Origin: Bacteroidales bacterium
GTDB taxonomy: Bacteria > Bacteroidota > Bacteroidia > Bacteroidales > UBA932
Direction of reading: 5' to 3'
DNA length: 64,000 nucleotides
NCBI GenBank assembly: GCA_017620335.1
Contig: JAFZQO010000010.1
Location: 1-64,000, forward strand
The notes below the pieces were generated by a model that saw nothing but the letters and a program-made list of their open reading frames with translations, was not told the origin of the DNA and made no database searches. Below are positions 34,590 through 46,508 of the stretch, one piece after another (position 1 is the stretch's first letter; each line of letters starts with the position of its first letter). The position numbers and the translations under genes are program-made.

Positions 34590-34621
34590 AAAGGCGGCCG
34601 GCTTGGCTGCCGGCCGCCTTT
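34590..34621 (-). terminator. Hairpin terminator after the rubrerythrin gene
   Basis: AAAGGCGGCCGGC pairs perfectly with GCCGGCCGCCTTT around a six-base loop. The T run after it is short, so it may work as a weak bidirectional terminator. Confidence 0.65.
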
Positions 34622-34643
34622 GCGGGCTGTTCCCCGGACGGGG

Positions 34644-35192
34644 CTATTTCTTGAAGTAGCGGTTGTAGAGGCCCTGGAAGCCGGCTCCGTGACGGGCTTC
34701 GTCCTTGGCCATCTCATGGATGGAGTCGTGGACGGCGTCGTAGCCGAGCTGCTTGGCGCGGACGGCGATGGCGAGCTTGCCCTCACAGGCGCCGCACTCG
34801 GCCTCCATGCGCTTCTTGACGTTGGTCTCGGTGTCCCAGACCACCTCGCCGAGGAGCTCGGCGATGCGGGCGGCGTGGTCGGCCTCCTCGAAAGCGTAGC
34901 GCTTGAAGGCCTCGGCGATCTCGGGATATCCCTCGCGGTCCGCCTGGCGGCTCATCGCGAGGTACATTCCGACCTCGGAGCATTCTCCCGTGAAATGGTC
35001 GTGAAGGCCCTGGAGGACCTCGGCGTCCTCGACCTGGCCGTCACCGAGCTTGTGCTCGCAGGCCCAGTTCAAGCCTTCGTCCTTGATCTCTACGAATTTC
35101 TCCGCCTTGGCGCGGCATACGGGGCACTGTGCGGGCGGGGTGTCACCTTCGTGGACATACCCGCAGACGAGACATCTGAATTTCTTTTTCAT
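34644..35192 (-). CDS. Reverse rubrerythrin-type protein
   Basis: 182 residues. The N-terminal rubredoxin-like Fe site is [10 protein letters not shown] with CPVC. The ferritin-like di-iron domain follows, with [30 protein letters not shown] and [12 protein letters not shown]. Having the rubredoxin part first makes it a reverse rubrerythrin, which reduces hydrogen peroxide in anaerobes. The ATG at 35192 (MKKKFRCL) is chosen over one 12 codons upstream. It has its own promoter. Confidence 0.93.
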   Translation of the reverse strand: MKKKFRCLVCGYVHEGDTPPAQCPVCRAKAEKFVEIKDEGLNWACEHKLGDGQVEDAEVLQGLHDHFTGECSEVGMYLAMSRQADREGYPEIAEAFKRYAFEEADHAARIAELLGEVVWDTETNVKKRMEAECGACEGKLAIAVRAKQLGYDAVHDSIHEMAKDEARHGAGFQGLYNRYFKK

Positions 35193-35236
35193 AAATGAAG
35201 TTTTTAGTATTATTTTGACAAATTCCAATTAATATG

Positions 35237-35268
35237 TAAAGATATCCATTTTCCGCGGGATTAGCAAA
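35237..35268 (-). promoter_or_regulatory. Promoter of the rubrerythrin gene
   Basis: On the minus strand TTTG (35265-35268) and TATCTTTA (35237-35244) are 20 bp apart, with one mismatch in the -7 element. No operator is obvious. Confidence 0.65.
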
Positions 35269-35328
35269 TGTTGGAAGATAAATGAAAAAAAGTTTTGCTT
35301 GTATCGCCAGCATGGCACAAGCTTTAGG

Positions 35329-35336
35329 TATATTTG
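35329..35336 (+). promoter_or_regulatory. -7 element of addB, very close to the start codon
   Basis: TATATTTG matches TAnnTTTG exactly and ends four bases before the addB ATG. Transcription would begin at or next to the A of ATG, giving a leaderless message. No -33 element is evident. Confidence 0.5.
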
Positions 35337-35340
35337 CACC

Positions 35341-38271
35341 ATGAAAGCTTTTTTGAGACAGGTGGCGGAGCATTGGTACGCCGCGGGGGACATAAGGAGG
35401 ATGTGTTTCATCTTCCCCAACAGGCGTTCCCTCGCATTTTTCCGCAAGTACCTGTCCGAGACTGTGGCGGAGCGCAGCGGGATTCCCGTCGAGGCTTCCG
35501 CCATGTTCACGGTCAACGATTTCTTCTACAGGGTGACCGGGTCGACGGCGGCCGGAAGGGTGACGCTGCTCTTGGAACTCTACCATTGCTATTGCAAGGT
35601 CTATCCGGGCCACGAGTCCTTGGACGACTTCATCTTCTGGGGGGACGTGCTGCTGCAGGATTTCGACGACGTGGACAAGTACCTGGTGGATCCGGCGCAG
35701 TTGTTCACGAACGTTTCCGACCTGAAGGATATACGCGACGGCTTTTCTTATCTGACAGACACCCAGCGCACGGCCGTCGAACGTTTCATCGGGCATTTCC
35801 AGAAGGGAACCCGCCCGGCCGCGGAGGGGAAGAAGGACGTCAAGGGCAGTTTCCTGCAGGTATGGAACATCCTCCTGCCGCTGTACAGGACTTTCAGGGA
35901 GGCGCTTGATGCGCGTGGCCTGGCCTATGAGGGCCAGGTGTACCGTACCCTCGCGGAGCGGCTCGCCGATGAGCCTGCGGCCGACATCCTGGCAGGGGTG
36001 TTCCCCGATACGGAACACTATGTGTTCGTCGGGCTGAACGCACTGAACGAGTGCGAGCGCCGCGTCATGCGCAGGATGCGAGACGCCGGGCTCGCGTCGT
36101 TCTGCTGGGACTGGTCCGAAGGCTGGATCAGCGACCCGCAGAACAAGTCCTCGGTCTTCATGCAGGACAATCTCCGGGACTTCCCGCAGGCTTTCCCGCT
36201 TGAGGACATCTCCGGGCACGAGCCGCGCATCGACGTGCTGGCAGTGCCTTCGTCCGTCGGGCAGGCCTTACAGCTGCCCGTCATACTCGGGGAGCTCGCG
36301 GAGCGCAGCTGCGGCGGGGACGTCTCGCGCCTTGGCATCGGCACGGCAGTAGTCCTGCCGGACGAAAGCCTGCTGCTTCCCGTCCTCAACTCCATCCCTC
36401 CGGAGATCGGGGACATCAACGTCACCATGGGCTATCCCATGCAGGCCAGCGGTTTCCATTCCTTCATAATGGAGGCGTGCGCCCTGCAGATGCACCTGCG
36501 CCGCCGCGGGGACGGCTGGTATTTCTACCACAGGCAGGTCCACTCTATATTGTCCAACAGCATTTTCAAAACCGCGGCGGGGGAGGCCGGAAGCACCGCC
36601 GCAGCACGCGTAAAGGCCGCTTCGCAGTACTATATTCCTTGGTCTGAACTTTCCGGAGACCCGGTGCTGGAGGCGGTATTCTTTCCTGTCGTAGAGGACC
36701 CCCGCAAGGCCGACGCAGGTACCATCCGCGCTTTCTGCCGCTATCTCCTGGATATCATCAGGACGGTGGCGCCGCTGCTGAAGGATGCCCCGGACATGGC
36801 CGTGGAGCTGGACTTCGCCAAGGAATGCTATGTCGCCCTGAACAGGCTGTCCGACGAGGAGCTTCCCATCCTCCCGGCGACCTTCGCCAGGCTGCTCTCG
36901 CAGGTCCTGGCCCCGATGTCGGTACCCTTCACCGGGGAGCCTTTGAAGGGCCTCCAGGTGATGGGCCCGCTCGAGACCAGGGCCCTGGATTTCCGGAACA
37001 TGGTCATACTTTCGGCGGGGGAGGGCGTGTTCCCCAGGCGCTCGGCCTCGTCTTCGTTCATCCCCCCGGAACTCCGCAAGGGCTTCGGCCTGCCGACGTA
37101 TGAGTACCAGGATGCTGTTTGGGCATATTACTTCTACCGGATGATACGCCGTGCGGAGAATGTCTGGATGGTGTACGACTCCCGTACAGAAGGGCTCAGG
37201 GCGGGGGAGGAGAGCCGGTACATCAAGCAGCTCGAGCTGCATTTCGGCGTAAGCCTGGTCAGGCATTCCGCCAAGGCCGCCGTGTCCGTGAGGAACGACG
37301 TGGAGCCGATAGCGAAGACCCCGGAGGACGTGGAGGCCATACGCGCCACGCCGCTTTCCGCGTCGTCGCTCCAGAACTACCTGTCCTGCCCGGCGAAGTT
37401 CTACTACCACACGGTCCGGAAACTCAAGCCGGAGGATGAGGTGGCGGAGTCGCTCGACGCCGGCATGATCGGCAATGTCTTCCACGACACCATGTGCGCC
37501 CTATATACCGGCCCCTTCGCGATGGATCCCTCCTTCCCTGTCGACAGGAAGACAATGAGGGAACACGCCGGAGAAGCGCTGCGTTCGGTGTCGAGGGATT
37601 ACATCCTCTCGTGGATGCAGCGTCCGGAAGCCGTGCGGGCGCGTATCCGCTCCCTTATCATGTCAGAGCTGCACACCTTCGAGGTGAGCGGGCGCAACCT
37701 CGTGTTCGAGGACGTCGTCTTCCAGTACGTGATGAAGGTGCTTGAACGCGATCTGGGGCACATGGACCGCTGCGGCGTGGAGTCCTTCGAGGTCCTGGGA
37801 CTGGAGAAGGAATGCTCCTGGTCGTATGAAGGGTTCCGTTTCACGGGATACATCGACCGCATGGACCGATTCCTTCCGGAAGAGGTCCGCGTGGTGGACT
37901 ACAAGACCGGAAAGGTCGAGGACGACGACATCGACGTCTTCGACTCCACGGCAGGGAAAGTGATAGCCAAGCTCTTCGGGACGGACAACGCCAAGCGCCC
38001 GAAGATAGCCCTGCAGCTGTTCCTCTACGACATGTTCGTGGAGAAGGAGGTCCCTGCGGGAGCCGTGCTGACCAACTCCGTATATGCTCCGGCGCGGTTC
38101 TTCGTCTCGGAGGTGCTGAATGTCCCGGTCAGCCCGCTGTTCACTTCCCTCATGAAGGAGCGGCTTTCGGACATGCTGCGTGAGATCGCCGACACGTCGG
38201 TGCCGTTCACGCACACCGCGGATGCCACGACCTGTTCCATGTGTGACTTCAAAATGATCTGCGGCCGATGA
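35341..38271 (+). CDS. addB: AddB-like exonuclease subunit with PD-(D/E)XK nuclease domain
   Basis: 976 residues. It would work with AddA in double-strand-break resection. The N-terminal helicase-like part lacks a functional Walker A (FPNRRSLAFF in its place), as in AddB. The C-terminal nuclease has RFTGYIDRMDRF and VVDYKTGK. Iron-sulphur cysteines are LSCPAKFYYH before the nuclease and CSMCDFKMIC at the end. The ATG at 35341 (MKAFLRQVAEHW) is preferred to a frame extension 14 codons upstream that crosses the -7 element. It overlaps addA by four bases (ATGA). Confidence 0.9.
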   Translation: MKAFLRQVAEHWYAAGDIRRMCFIFPNRRSLAFFRKYLSETVAERSGIPVEASAMFTVNDFFYRVTGSTAAGRVTLLLELYHCYCKVYPGHESLDDFIFWGDVLLQDFDDVDKYLVDPAQLFTNVSDLKDIRDGFSYLTDTQRTAVERFIGHFQKGTRPAAEGKKDVKGSFLQVWNILLPLYRTFREALDARGLAYEGQVYRTLAERLADEPAADILAGVFPDTEHYVFVGLNALNECERRVMRRMRDAGLASFCWDWSEGWISDPQNKSSVFMQDNLRDFPQAFPLEDISGHEPRIDVLAVPSSVGQALQLPVILGELAERSCGGDVSRLGIGTAVVLPDESLLLPVLNSIPPEIGDINVTMGYPMQASGFHSFIMEACALQMHLRRRGDGWYFYHRQVHSILSNSIFKTAAGEAGSTAAARVKAASQYYIPWSELSGDPVLEAVFFPVVEDPRKADAGTIRAFCRYLLDIIRTVAPLLKDAPDMAVELDFAKECYVALNRLSDEELPILPATFARLLSQVLAPMSVPFTGEPLKGLQVMGPLETRALDFRNMVILSAGEGVFPRRSASSSFIPPELRKGFGLPTYEYQDAVWAYYFYRMIRRAENVWMVYDSRTEGLRAGEESRYIKQLELHFGVSLVRHSAKAAVSVRNDVEPIAKTPEDVEAIRATPLSASSLQNYLSCPAKFYYHTVRKLKPEDEVAESLDAGMIGNVFHDTMCALYTGPFAMDPSFPVDRKTMREHAGEALRSVSRDYILSWMQRPEAVRARIRSLIMSELHTFEVSGRNLVFEDVVFQYVMKVLERDLGHMDRCGVESFEVLGLEKECSWSYEGFRFTGYIDRMDRFLPEEVRVVDYKTGKVEDDDIDVFDSTAGKVIAKLFGTDNAKRPKIALQLFLYDMFVEKEVPAGAVLTNSVYAPARFFVSEVLNVPVSPLFTSLMKERLSDMLREIADTSVPFTHTADATTCSMCDFKMICGR

Positions 38272-41200
38272 TAAAGATATTGAAAGCCTCCGCCGGTTCC
38301 GGCAAGACCTATAACCTCGCCAGGGAGTACATCTCCATCCTCCTGGGGAGCATAGACCGCCATGCATACCGCCACGTCCTCGCCGTGACCTTCACCAACA
38401 AGGCCACGGCCGAGATGAAGTCGCGCATACTCAAGGAACTGCATCTGCTCGCCACCGACCCGGAGTCGTCAGGGTATTTCAAGGATTTCGTCCCTGTCCC
38501 CTGCAAGGACGTGGAGACGCTCCGCTCGCGCGCAAGGCGCATCCTCGTGGACATACTCCACGACTACGGCTCATTCTATGTCAGCACCATAGACAAGTTC
38601 TTCCAGATGACGCTCAAGGCCTTCTCGAGGGAAGTCGGACAGTTCGCGTCGTATCAGATAGAGCTGGACAGGAAGGCGCTTGTCCACGAGTCCGTGGACC
38701 GCATCCTGGACGGGATCACGGAGGACTCGACGGAGCTGATAGGACGCCTTAACGAGGGCGTTATGGCGCAGCTGCGACAGGGGAAGAGGGTCAACCTCGA
38801 ACGCGGGCTCTACGACATGGCCGAGAAACTGAAGAACGAGGAGAGGCGCGAGCGCTCCGAGACGCTGGGGATAGATCCGGCCGTGGCGTTCTCCGAGGAG
38901 AACCTGGCCGCGGTGCGCGCGGAGTGCGACCGCGTCATCGACGCGTTCGCCGCCGCGCTCGGCGACGCGGCCAGGGCGGTCCTGGCCGTCCTCGACGAGG
39001 CCGGCGTTCCGCCCTCAGAGTCCAACAACCACTTCCTCTCCCAGGTGGAGAATTATGTCGACATAGTCCCGGGCCGTACCGTCGAGAAACCCACCGCTGC
39101 CTTCATGCTCAAGGCTGCGGACAGTTCATCCTGGTTCGCCAAGGCCAAGGCGAAGAAGTACCTGCCTCTGGTTGAAGGCGTGCTTGAAGGCCCCCTGGGG
39201 GACTTCTGCGCCATGTTCGATACCCCGATGAAGATGTACAACACCGCGGTCCTGCTCCGGGAGCAGGCTTTCAGCCTCAGGCTGGCGGGAGATTTCTACC
39301 GTGAGTTCGACGCGCTCCTCAAGGAGAAGAACGTCCTGGGCATAGACGACTCAAACACCCTTCTCAGGGACATCATCGACGGGAGCGACGCCCCCTTCGT
39401 CTATGAGAAGATGGGAGTCCGTTTCGAGGATTTCCTCCTGGACGAGTTCCAGGACACGTCCACCATCCAATGGCAGAATTTCCTGCCGTTGCTCCGCGAA
39501 AGCGACGCGTCCGGCAGGCCCAACCTGGTGGTCGGCGACGTCAAGCAGAGCATTTACCGCTGGCGCGGTTCCGACTGGAACCTGCTTGCCACCCGCCTTC
39601 CGGAACAGTTCAGAGGCGCTGATGTGAAGACGCTCGACTGCAACTGGCGCAGCTGCGAGGCCATAGTCCGCTTCAACAACACCTTCTTTGAATATGCTGC
39701 AGAGGCCGTCGGGGTTGAGGGTATCTACTCAGACGTGAAGCAGGAGGTATGCGCTTCGGACTCTCAGGAAGGCTATGTAAGGCTGACTTTCTGCGACGGT
39801 CCGGACCAGGAGGACCAGGCAGTGCTGGACAGCCTCAACGAGGCTTATGCCGCCGGGGCGAAATACGGCGACATGGCCGTCCTGGTTCGCAACAACGCAG
39901 AGGGAGGACGCATAGCGGCCTTCCTGATGGAAGCAGGCATACCGGTCATCAGCGACGATTCCCTCAGGCTCAAGTCTTCCGTGACCGTCCGCCGCCTTGT
40001 GTCGCTGCTCTCCTGTATGGAAAATCCAGACGATTCCGTCAGCAGTTATCTCGCCTCTTCGATGAACATCAGTTTCCCGGAAGGGTACCATTCGCTGACG
40101 GACCTTTGCGAGGGCCTTTTGCGCGAGATGTTCGACCATGACCCTTCGTGCTTCGAGGGGGAGGCCCTGTATATCCAGTCCTTCATGGATTATCTCCAGG
40201 ACTGGTGCGCCGCCAACGGCAACGGCCTCATGCGTTTCCTCAAAGACTGGAACGACCAGGGGACGGACCCCTTCCTGAGTTCGCCCTCCGGCGGAGACTC
40301 CGTCCGTATCATGACCATACACAAGTCAAAGGGTCTGGAGTTCCCTTACGTCGTCTTCCCCTACGCCGAGAAGGTCAGATTCTACAAGGGGGACTGGCAC
40401 TGGTGCCGGCCTGCGGATGCCGCCGACGAGTTCCCCGCCTCTTCCGGGGCCATCTTCCCGGTTTGCCTGACAAAGGGGGCGGCGGATACCGCTTTCTCGC
40501 CGGATTATGAGAAAGAGAGGTCCCTGCAGGTCGTGGACAACCTCAATACCTTCTATGTAGCACTTACGCGTGCAGAGAAATCCCTCCATGTCATTGCGTG
40601 CAAACCGTCCGCGGCGTCGAAGAAGGAAGGGCCTTCCGATTTCTCGCAGGTCCTCCGGATATTTGCCGGGACGGATCCGCTGATGCAGGAGATACTCACC
40701 GGAGAGGACGAACCGGACGTGTTCGAGTATGGCACTCCGTACGATTTCAACGTGATGGAGCGGTCTGAGCAGACGGAAGAGGAAATCTTCCCCTTGGCCT
40801 TCCGCTCCTGGCCGCTTGCCGGCCGCCTGCGCCTGAGCACGGACGCTTCGGACTTCTTCGCCGAAGACGGATCGGCCGGCGCTTCCGCCTCGAAGAGGCT
40901 TGGCGGCATCATCATGCACGACATCCTGGCGTCGGTGCGGCGGCCGGGTGACCTGCGGGCGGCCGTGGACGCCGCCGTCGCGGACGGACGGCTCACTGCC
41001 GCCGAGGGCAAGGCGGAGTTCGCGCTCCTGCGGGAGCGCATCGCCTCCGCCGCCGCGCGCGGCTGGTTCCCGCCAGACGGCGCCGGCGTGCTCAACGAGC
41101 ACACCGTCTTCGACGCCGACGGCCGGGAGTTCCGCCCCGACCGCGTCGTCGTCACACCCGGCCACACCTATGTGATCGATTACAAATCCGGAGAGCATTC

Positions 41201-41315
41201 GGAGGGCTACAGGGCCCAGGTACGACGTTATGTCAGGCTCTTCAGGCAGATGGGATACCCGGAAGTGTCAGGGCATATCTGGTACATTCATGACGACGTA
41301 GTCGAAAATACTTAG
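38268..41315 (+). CDS. addA: AddA/RecB-like UvrD-family helicase-nuclease
   Basis: 1015 residues. Walker A is ASAGSGKTYNLAREY at the extreme N-terminus, followed by VTFTNKATAEMKSRI (motif Ia). Motif II is LLDEFQDTSTIQWQNF and motif III GDVKQSIYRWRGSDW. MTIHKSKGLEFPYVV is motif V and YVALTRAEKSLHV motif VI. The C-terminal nuclease motif is YVIDYKSGEHSEGY. It is the motor and nuclease subunit paired with the upstream addB and closes with a strong terminator. Confidence 0.93.
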   Translation: MIKILKASAGSGKTYNLAREYISILLGSIDRHAYRHVLAVTFTNKATAEMKSRILKELHLLATDPESSGYFKDFVPVPCKDVETLRSRARRILVDILHDYGSFYVSTIDKFFQMTLKAFSREVGQFASYQIELDRKALVHESVDRILDGITEDSTELIGRLNEGVMAQLRQGKRVNLERGLYDMAEKLKNEERRERSETLGIDPAVAFSEENLAAVRAECDRVIDAFAAALGDAARAVLAVLDEAGVPPSESNNHFLSQVENYVDIVPGRTVEKPTAAFMLKAADSSSWFAKAKAKKYLPLVEGVLEGPLGDFCAMFDTPMKMYNTAVLLREQAFSLRLAGDFYREFDALLKEKNVLGIDDSNTLLRDIIDGSDAPFVYEKMGVRFEDFLLDEFQDTSTIQWQNFLPLLRESDASGRPNLVVGDVKQSIYRWRGSDWNLLATRLPEQFRGADVKTLDCNWRSCEAIVRFNNTFFEYAAEAVGVEGIYSDVKQEVCASDSQEGYVRLTFCDGPDQEDQAVLDSLNEAYAAGAKYGDMAVLVRNNAEGGRIAAFLMEAGIPVISDDSLRLKSSVTVRRLVSLLSCMENPDDSVSSYLASSMNISFPEGYHSLTDLCEGLLREMFDHDPSCFEGEALYIQSFMDYLQDWCAANGNGLMRFLKDWNDQGTDPFLSSPSGGDSVRIMTIHKSKGLEFPYVVFPYAEKVRFYKGDWHWCRPADAADEFPASSGAIFPVCLTKGAADTAFSPDYEKERSLQVVDNLNTFYVALTRAEKSLHVIACKPSAASKKEGPSDFSQVLRIFAGTDPLMQEILTGEDEPDVFEYGTPYDFNVMERSEQTEEEIFPLAFRSWPLAGRLRLSTDASDFFAEDGSAGASASKRLGGIIMHDILASVRRPGDLRAAVDAAVADGRLTAAEGKAEFALLRERIASAAARGWFPPDGAGVLNEHTVFDADGREFRPDRVVVTPGHTYVIDYKSGEHSEGYRAQVRRYVRLFRQMGYPEVSGHIWYIHDDVVENT

Positions 41316-41331
41316 TCCAAACTACTCTTTT

Positions 41332-41379
41332 TGACACAAATACTGCCGTTCCTGATACAGGATCGGCAGTATTTTGTCA
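41332..41379 (+). terminator. Rho-independent terminator after addA
   Basis: A very long stem, TGACACAAATACTGCCG with CGGCAGTATTTTGTCA, extends inward by TCCTG/CAGGA. It lies 16 bases after the addA stop and closes the addBA unit. Confidence 0.85.
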
Positions 41380-41395
41380 TTTACCAATTTCGGCA

Positions 41396-41426
41396 TTGAT
41401 TGTAACAAGCCGTAATTCTTACTTTG
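41396..41426 (+). promoter_or_regulatory. Promoter inside the addA-DUF362 gap (candidate sRNA promoter)
   Basis: TTG (41396-41398) and TTACTTTG (41419-41426) are 20 bp apart, close to the Bacteroidota consensus. It points away from addA toward no protein gene on the plus strand, only toward a terminator at 41533-41567. Confidence 0.6.
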
Positions 41427-41427
41427 T

Positions 41428-41567
41428 CTTGGAGTCTGGAACAATTATTTGATTTGCGAAAGATTCCAAGAACGCTGATTTAAGACAGATCGCTATTGGT
41501 TAAAGGCGATTAAAAGAGTTTAGTTATCAGGGTGGGGAAAGTCGTGAGATTTTCCCCATTTCTTTTT
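41428..41567 (+). ncRNA. Candidate small RNA of about 135-140 nt
   Basis: A promoter at 41396-41426 and an intrinsic terminator at 41533-41567 enclose about 135 bases with no open frame of note. The predicted RNA begins with a ten-pair stem, CTTGGAGTCT (41428-41437) with AGATTCCAAG (41461-41470, one G-T pair). A smaller ATCGC/GCGAT hairpin follows (41489-41510), then the terminator. It does not show the conserved loop of 4.5S RNA or a tmRNA tag frame. It lies between the addA terminator and the end of the DUF362 gene, whose stop overlaps the T tract. Confidence 0.5.
41533..41567 (+). terminator. Plus-strand terminator in the addA-DUF362 gap
   Basis: TGGGGAAA pairs perfectly with TTTCCCCA around a ten-base loop, followed by TTTCTTTTT. 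The T tract is on the plus strand, so it ends plus-strand transcription, although addA already has its own terminator upstream. Confidence 0.75.
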
Positions 41568-42693
41568 AAAGCCTGACGAGCTCATAGTCCCTGGAGCCGA
41601 GACCTATCTTTTCGGCATGTTCCAGACAGCTCTTCCAGTCGATGGTCGGACGGTTGTTCTTGAAGACATCCTTGTAGTCCACGAATCCGGGCCTCGCCAT
41701 GTTGTCTCCCACCTGGCTGTTCCTGAGGGGCGTGGCGGCGTTGCAGAGATCCGCGCAGGCCTGGTCGAGGGCAAGGGGGTCGAACGAGCAGAGCATCCCG
41801 AGATTGGGGATGATCGGGGCGTCGTTCTCCGAATGGCAGTCGCAGTTGGGCGAGACGTCCATGATCAGGGAGATGTGGAAATTGGGCCTGCCGTCCACAA
41901 CGGCCTTGGCATATTCGGCCATGCGGCGGCCGAGCAGTTCGTTGGCGACGTTGTCGGCGAAGCTGATGGCGTCGAAGTTGCAGGCGCCGAGGCACCTTCC
42001 GCAGCCCACGCAGCTCTCCGAGACGGTCATCTTGCGCCGGCTTTCATCGAAGACCAGGCCTCCGTTTGCACATTCCTTCTGGCATTTGCGGCACCCGCGG
42101 CAAAGGACTTCGTCGATGCGGGCCTTGCCCGCGCTGTGCTGGTCTTTCTTGCCGGCGCGCGAGCCGCAGCCCATGCCGATATTCTTTATGGCCCCGCCGA
42201 ATCCGGCTTCCTCATGCCCCTTGAAGTGGTTGAGGCTGATGAAGATATCGGCGTCCATCACGGCACGGCCGATATGGGCCGCCTTGACATATTCGCCTCC
42301 CGCAACGGGGACGTCGATGTCGTCGGTGCCCTTGAGGCCGTCGGCGATGATGACGGGACAGCCTGCGCTGAGAGGCGTGAAGCCGTTCTCCCAGGCGCAG
42401 TAAAGATGCTCCAGTGCGTTCTTTCTGGACCCTGGATACATGGTGTTGCAGTCGGTGAGAAAAGGCTTTCCGCCAAGTTCCTTTATGACGTCCACCACGG
42501 CCTTGGCGAAGTTGGGGCGAAGGAAGCTGATGTTGCCGAGCTCCCCGAAGTGGATCTTTATAGCAACGAATTTCCCGTCGAAATCGATGCCGCCGATTCC
42601 GGCTGTCCTTATGAGGCGCTGGAGTTTCTTAGGGATGGGCTCACCGTACATCTTCGTACGGAAATCGGTAAAGAAGACTTTTGACTTTTCCAT
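41566..42693 (-). CDS. DUF362 protein with ferredoxin-type 4Fe-4S domain
   Basis: 375 residues. The DUF362 part includes FVAIKIHFGELGNISFLRP, TDCNTMYPGSRKN and LNHFKGHEEAGFGGAIKNIG. The C-terminal ferredoxin insert has CRGCRKCQKEC and CVGCGRCLGAC, enough for two 4Fe-4S clusters. Such proteins are common in anaerobes, and their electron partner is unknown. It is monocistronic by context: a gap of 31 bases separates it from lolA upstream, which could also be read through. Confidence 0.88.
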   Translation of the reverse strand: MEKSKVFFTDFRTKMYGEPIPKKLQRLIRTAGIGGIDFDGKFVAIKIHFGELGNISFLRPNFAKAVVDVIKELGGKPFLTDCNTMYPGSRKNALEHLYCAWENGFTPLSAGCPVIIADGLKGTDDIDVPVAGGEYVKAAHIGRAVMDADIFISLNHFKGHEEAGFGGAIKNIGMGCGSRAGKKDQHSAGKARIDEVLCRGCRKCQKECANGGLVFDESRRKMTVSESCVGCGRCLGACNFDAISFADNVANELLGRRMAEYAKAVVDGRPNFHISLIMDVSPNCDCHSENDAPIIPNLGMLCSFDPLALDQACADLCNAATPLRNSQVGDNMARPGFVDYKDVFKNNRPTIDWKSCLEHAEKIGLGSRDYELVRL

Positions 42694-42724
42694 AGAGGGT
42701 TATATAGGTTGGTTTCTAGTCGGA

Positions 42725-43338
42725 TCATCTCAGGTCGGTGACGATGTAGCCCTTGCCCAGCTTGCCCGTGTCCAGGCGGAAGTCCTTGGCCGCGACTTTC
42801 TCCCCGACGGTGAAGTCCTTGACGATCACGGTGATGAGCCTGTCGTCGGAGGTCTTGACTAGCAACCCCGCAGGCTTATGTGCGGAAGCCATCATAAGCG
42901 ATAGCTCAACTATGTTGCCGCCTTCGGCGGCGGGCACGAGCACGGCCTCCGTGACGTTCTGCCCGTTGAACGTGGCGGCCTTGGTCCCGGTCAGTTTGAA
43001 AGCCTTGTCCACCGCTCCCACCAACAGGGCGGGATTGGCCTCGTAGTCCAGGCCACCGGCCTTGACGCCCTCGATGTAGCATTCTTCGGCGACGGTGTCC
43101 AGCGTCCAGCGCGTCTCGCCGTCGCAGTACACTTCCAGGCCGTCTCCCTTCATGGTGAAGGAGTCGCCCTGAAGCGAGACCGCACCCGAACCGCTGAGGG
43201 GCACCTGACCGCTCATGGAGTAGGTGTAGCCGAAGGTGGCGCATCCGTCGCGGAGAGTCCCTGCGAAGTCGGATACCATGTTCTGCCCCGCGGCGCTGAA
43301 GGCCGTGAGGACAAGGAGAAGTGCGGTAAATCTTTTCA

Positions 43339-43342
<4 letters not shown>
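42725..43342 (-). CDS. lolA: LolA-like outer-membrane lipoprotein carrier protein
   Basis: 205 residues. The signal peptide is MMKRFTALLLVLTAFSAAGQ. The body is a half-barrel-like run of beta strands (GYTYSMSGQVPLSGSGAVSL, VYCDGETRWTLDTVAEECYI) and ends with ITVIVKDFTVGEKVAAKDFR, as in periplasmic LolA. LolA ferries lipoproteins from the inner to the outer membrane. Sequence similarity is weak, so the name rests on fold pattern and the usual position downstream of ftsK in Bacteroidota. It overlaps ftsK by four bases. Confidence 0.72.
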
Positions 43343-45764
<2,422 letters not shown>

Positions 45765-45768
<4 letters not shown>

Positions 45769-46439
45769 TTCTTGCGGTTGTTCTTTCTTCTCTTGTTGTT
45801 CCAGCCCCTGTTCTGCTGCTGGGCGCCTCCCACGTTGATGCTTATGCCCGGTCGCGAGAATGAGGCGGAGTCGGCTATCTTGGACAGGCTGATGCCCTCC
45901 GGGACCTTGATGCGGTAGTCGGAGAGCTTCTCTATGTCGTTGAAGATGGTCTGGTCGGCGACGCTGTCCTTGTTCCAGATGAGGTACTGCTGGCGCATGT
46001 AGATGGCGAGCGAACGTATCATCGCGGTCTTGACCTCGCCCTCGGGCTCGCCTGCGATGAGCTCTATGATGCTCTCGATGTTGCGTCCGTAATGCGTGGC
46101 CTTGACGGGCTTGTTCTTGAGAGGGATAACCTGCGGACGGGACTGGAGGTCCTCGACGACCGGAGCGGGATAGGGGGCGTCGATGTCCAGGTCCAGCCCG
46201 GCCATCAGGTAAAGATGGTCCCATAGCTTCTGCTCGTAGTTTTCCTGCTGGTGGACCTGGGGATTGAGTATCTCCATGACCTTCACGACCGCTTTCGCCT
46301 GCTCGCTGCGCTTGTCCCTGTCCTCGATGTCCTTCAGCTGCTCGACCATCTCAAGGATGTTGCGGCCGTATTCGGGCATGCGGAGCTTCTCCCTCTCGGT
46401 ATTGTAATATAGCTTCACTGTATTCCTGTTGGCTTCCAT
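45765..46439 (-). CDS. DUF4290 protein
   Basis: 224 residues, matching the Bacteroidota-specific DUF4290 family: YYNTEREKLRMPEYGRNILE at the N-terminus and THYGRNIESIIELIAGEPEG in the middle. A basic, Gln/Asn-rich tail (GGAQQQNRGWNNKRRKNNRK) may bind nucleic acid. No function is known. It is the first gene of DUF4290-ftsK-lolA. A minus-strand TATCTTTG at 46465-46472 is its likely -7 element. Confidence 0.88.
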
Positions 46440-46464
46440 GAATCAAAACATTTTACATAACCCA

Positions 46465-46472
46465 CAAAGATA
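46465..46472 (-). promoter_or_regulatory. Candidate -7 element of DUF4290-ftsK-lolA
   Basis: TATCTTTG matches TAnnTTTG exactly. The upstream -33 position reads TTCG at 21 bp, a weak match. Confidence 0.5.
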
Positions 46473-46508
46473 ATCAAAAACTCCGTGTAAACCCGAATAA
46501 ATTTTAGA

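Noticed and set aside
41428-41567. 4.5S (SRP) RNA or tmRNA as identity of the small RNA
   Set aside because: The conserved GGAAGCA-type loop of 4.5S RNA and the tRNA-like ends plus tag frame of tmRNA are absent. 6S RNA was not excluded.
45769-46224. A 152-residue N-terminal extension of FtsK
   Set aside because: The extension overlaps DUF4290 out of phase, has an Arg/His/Pro-rich non-protein-like composition, and the ATGATGA overlap gives a natural start.
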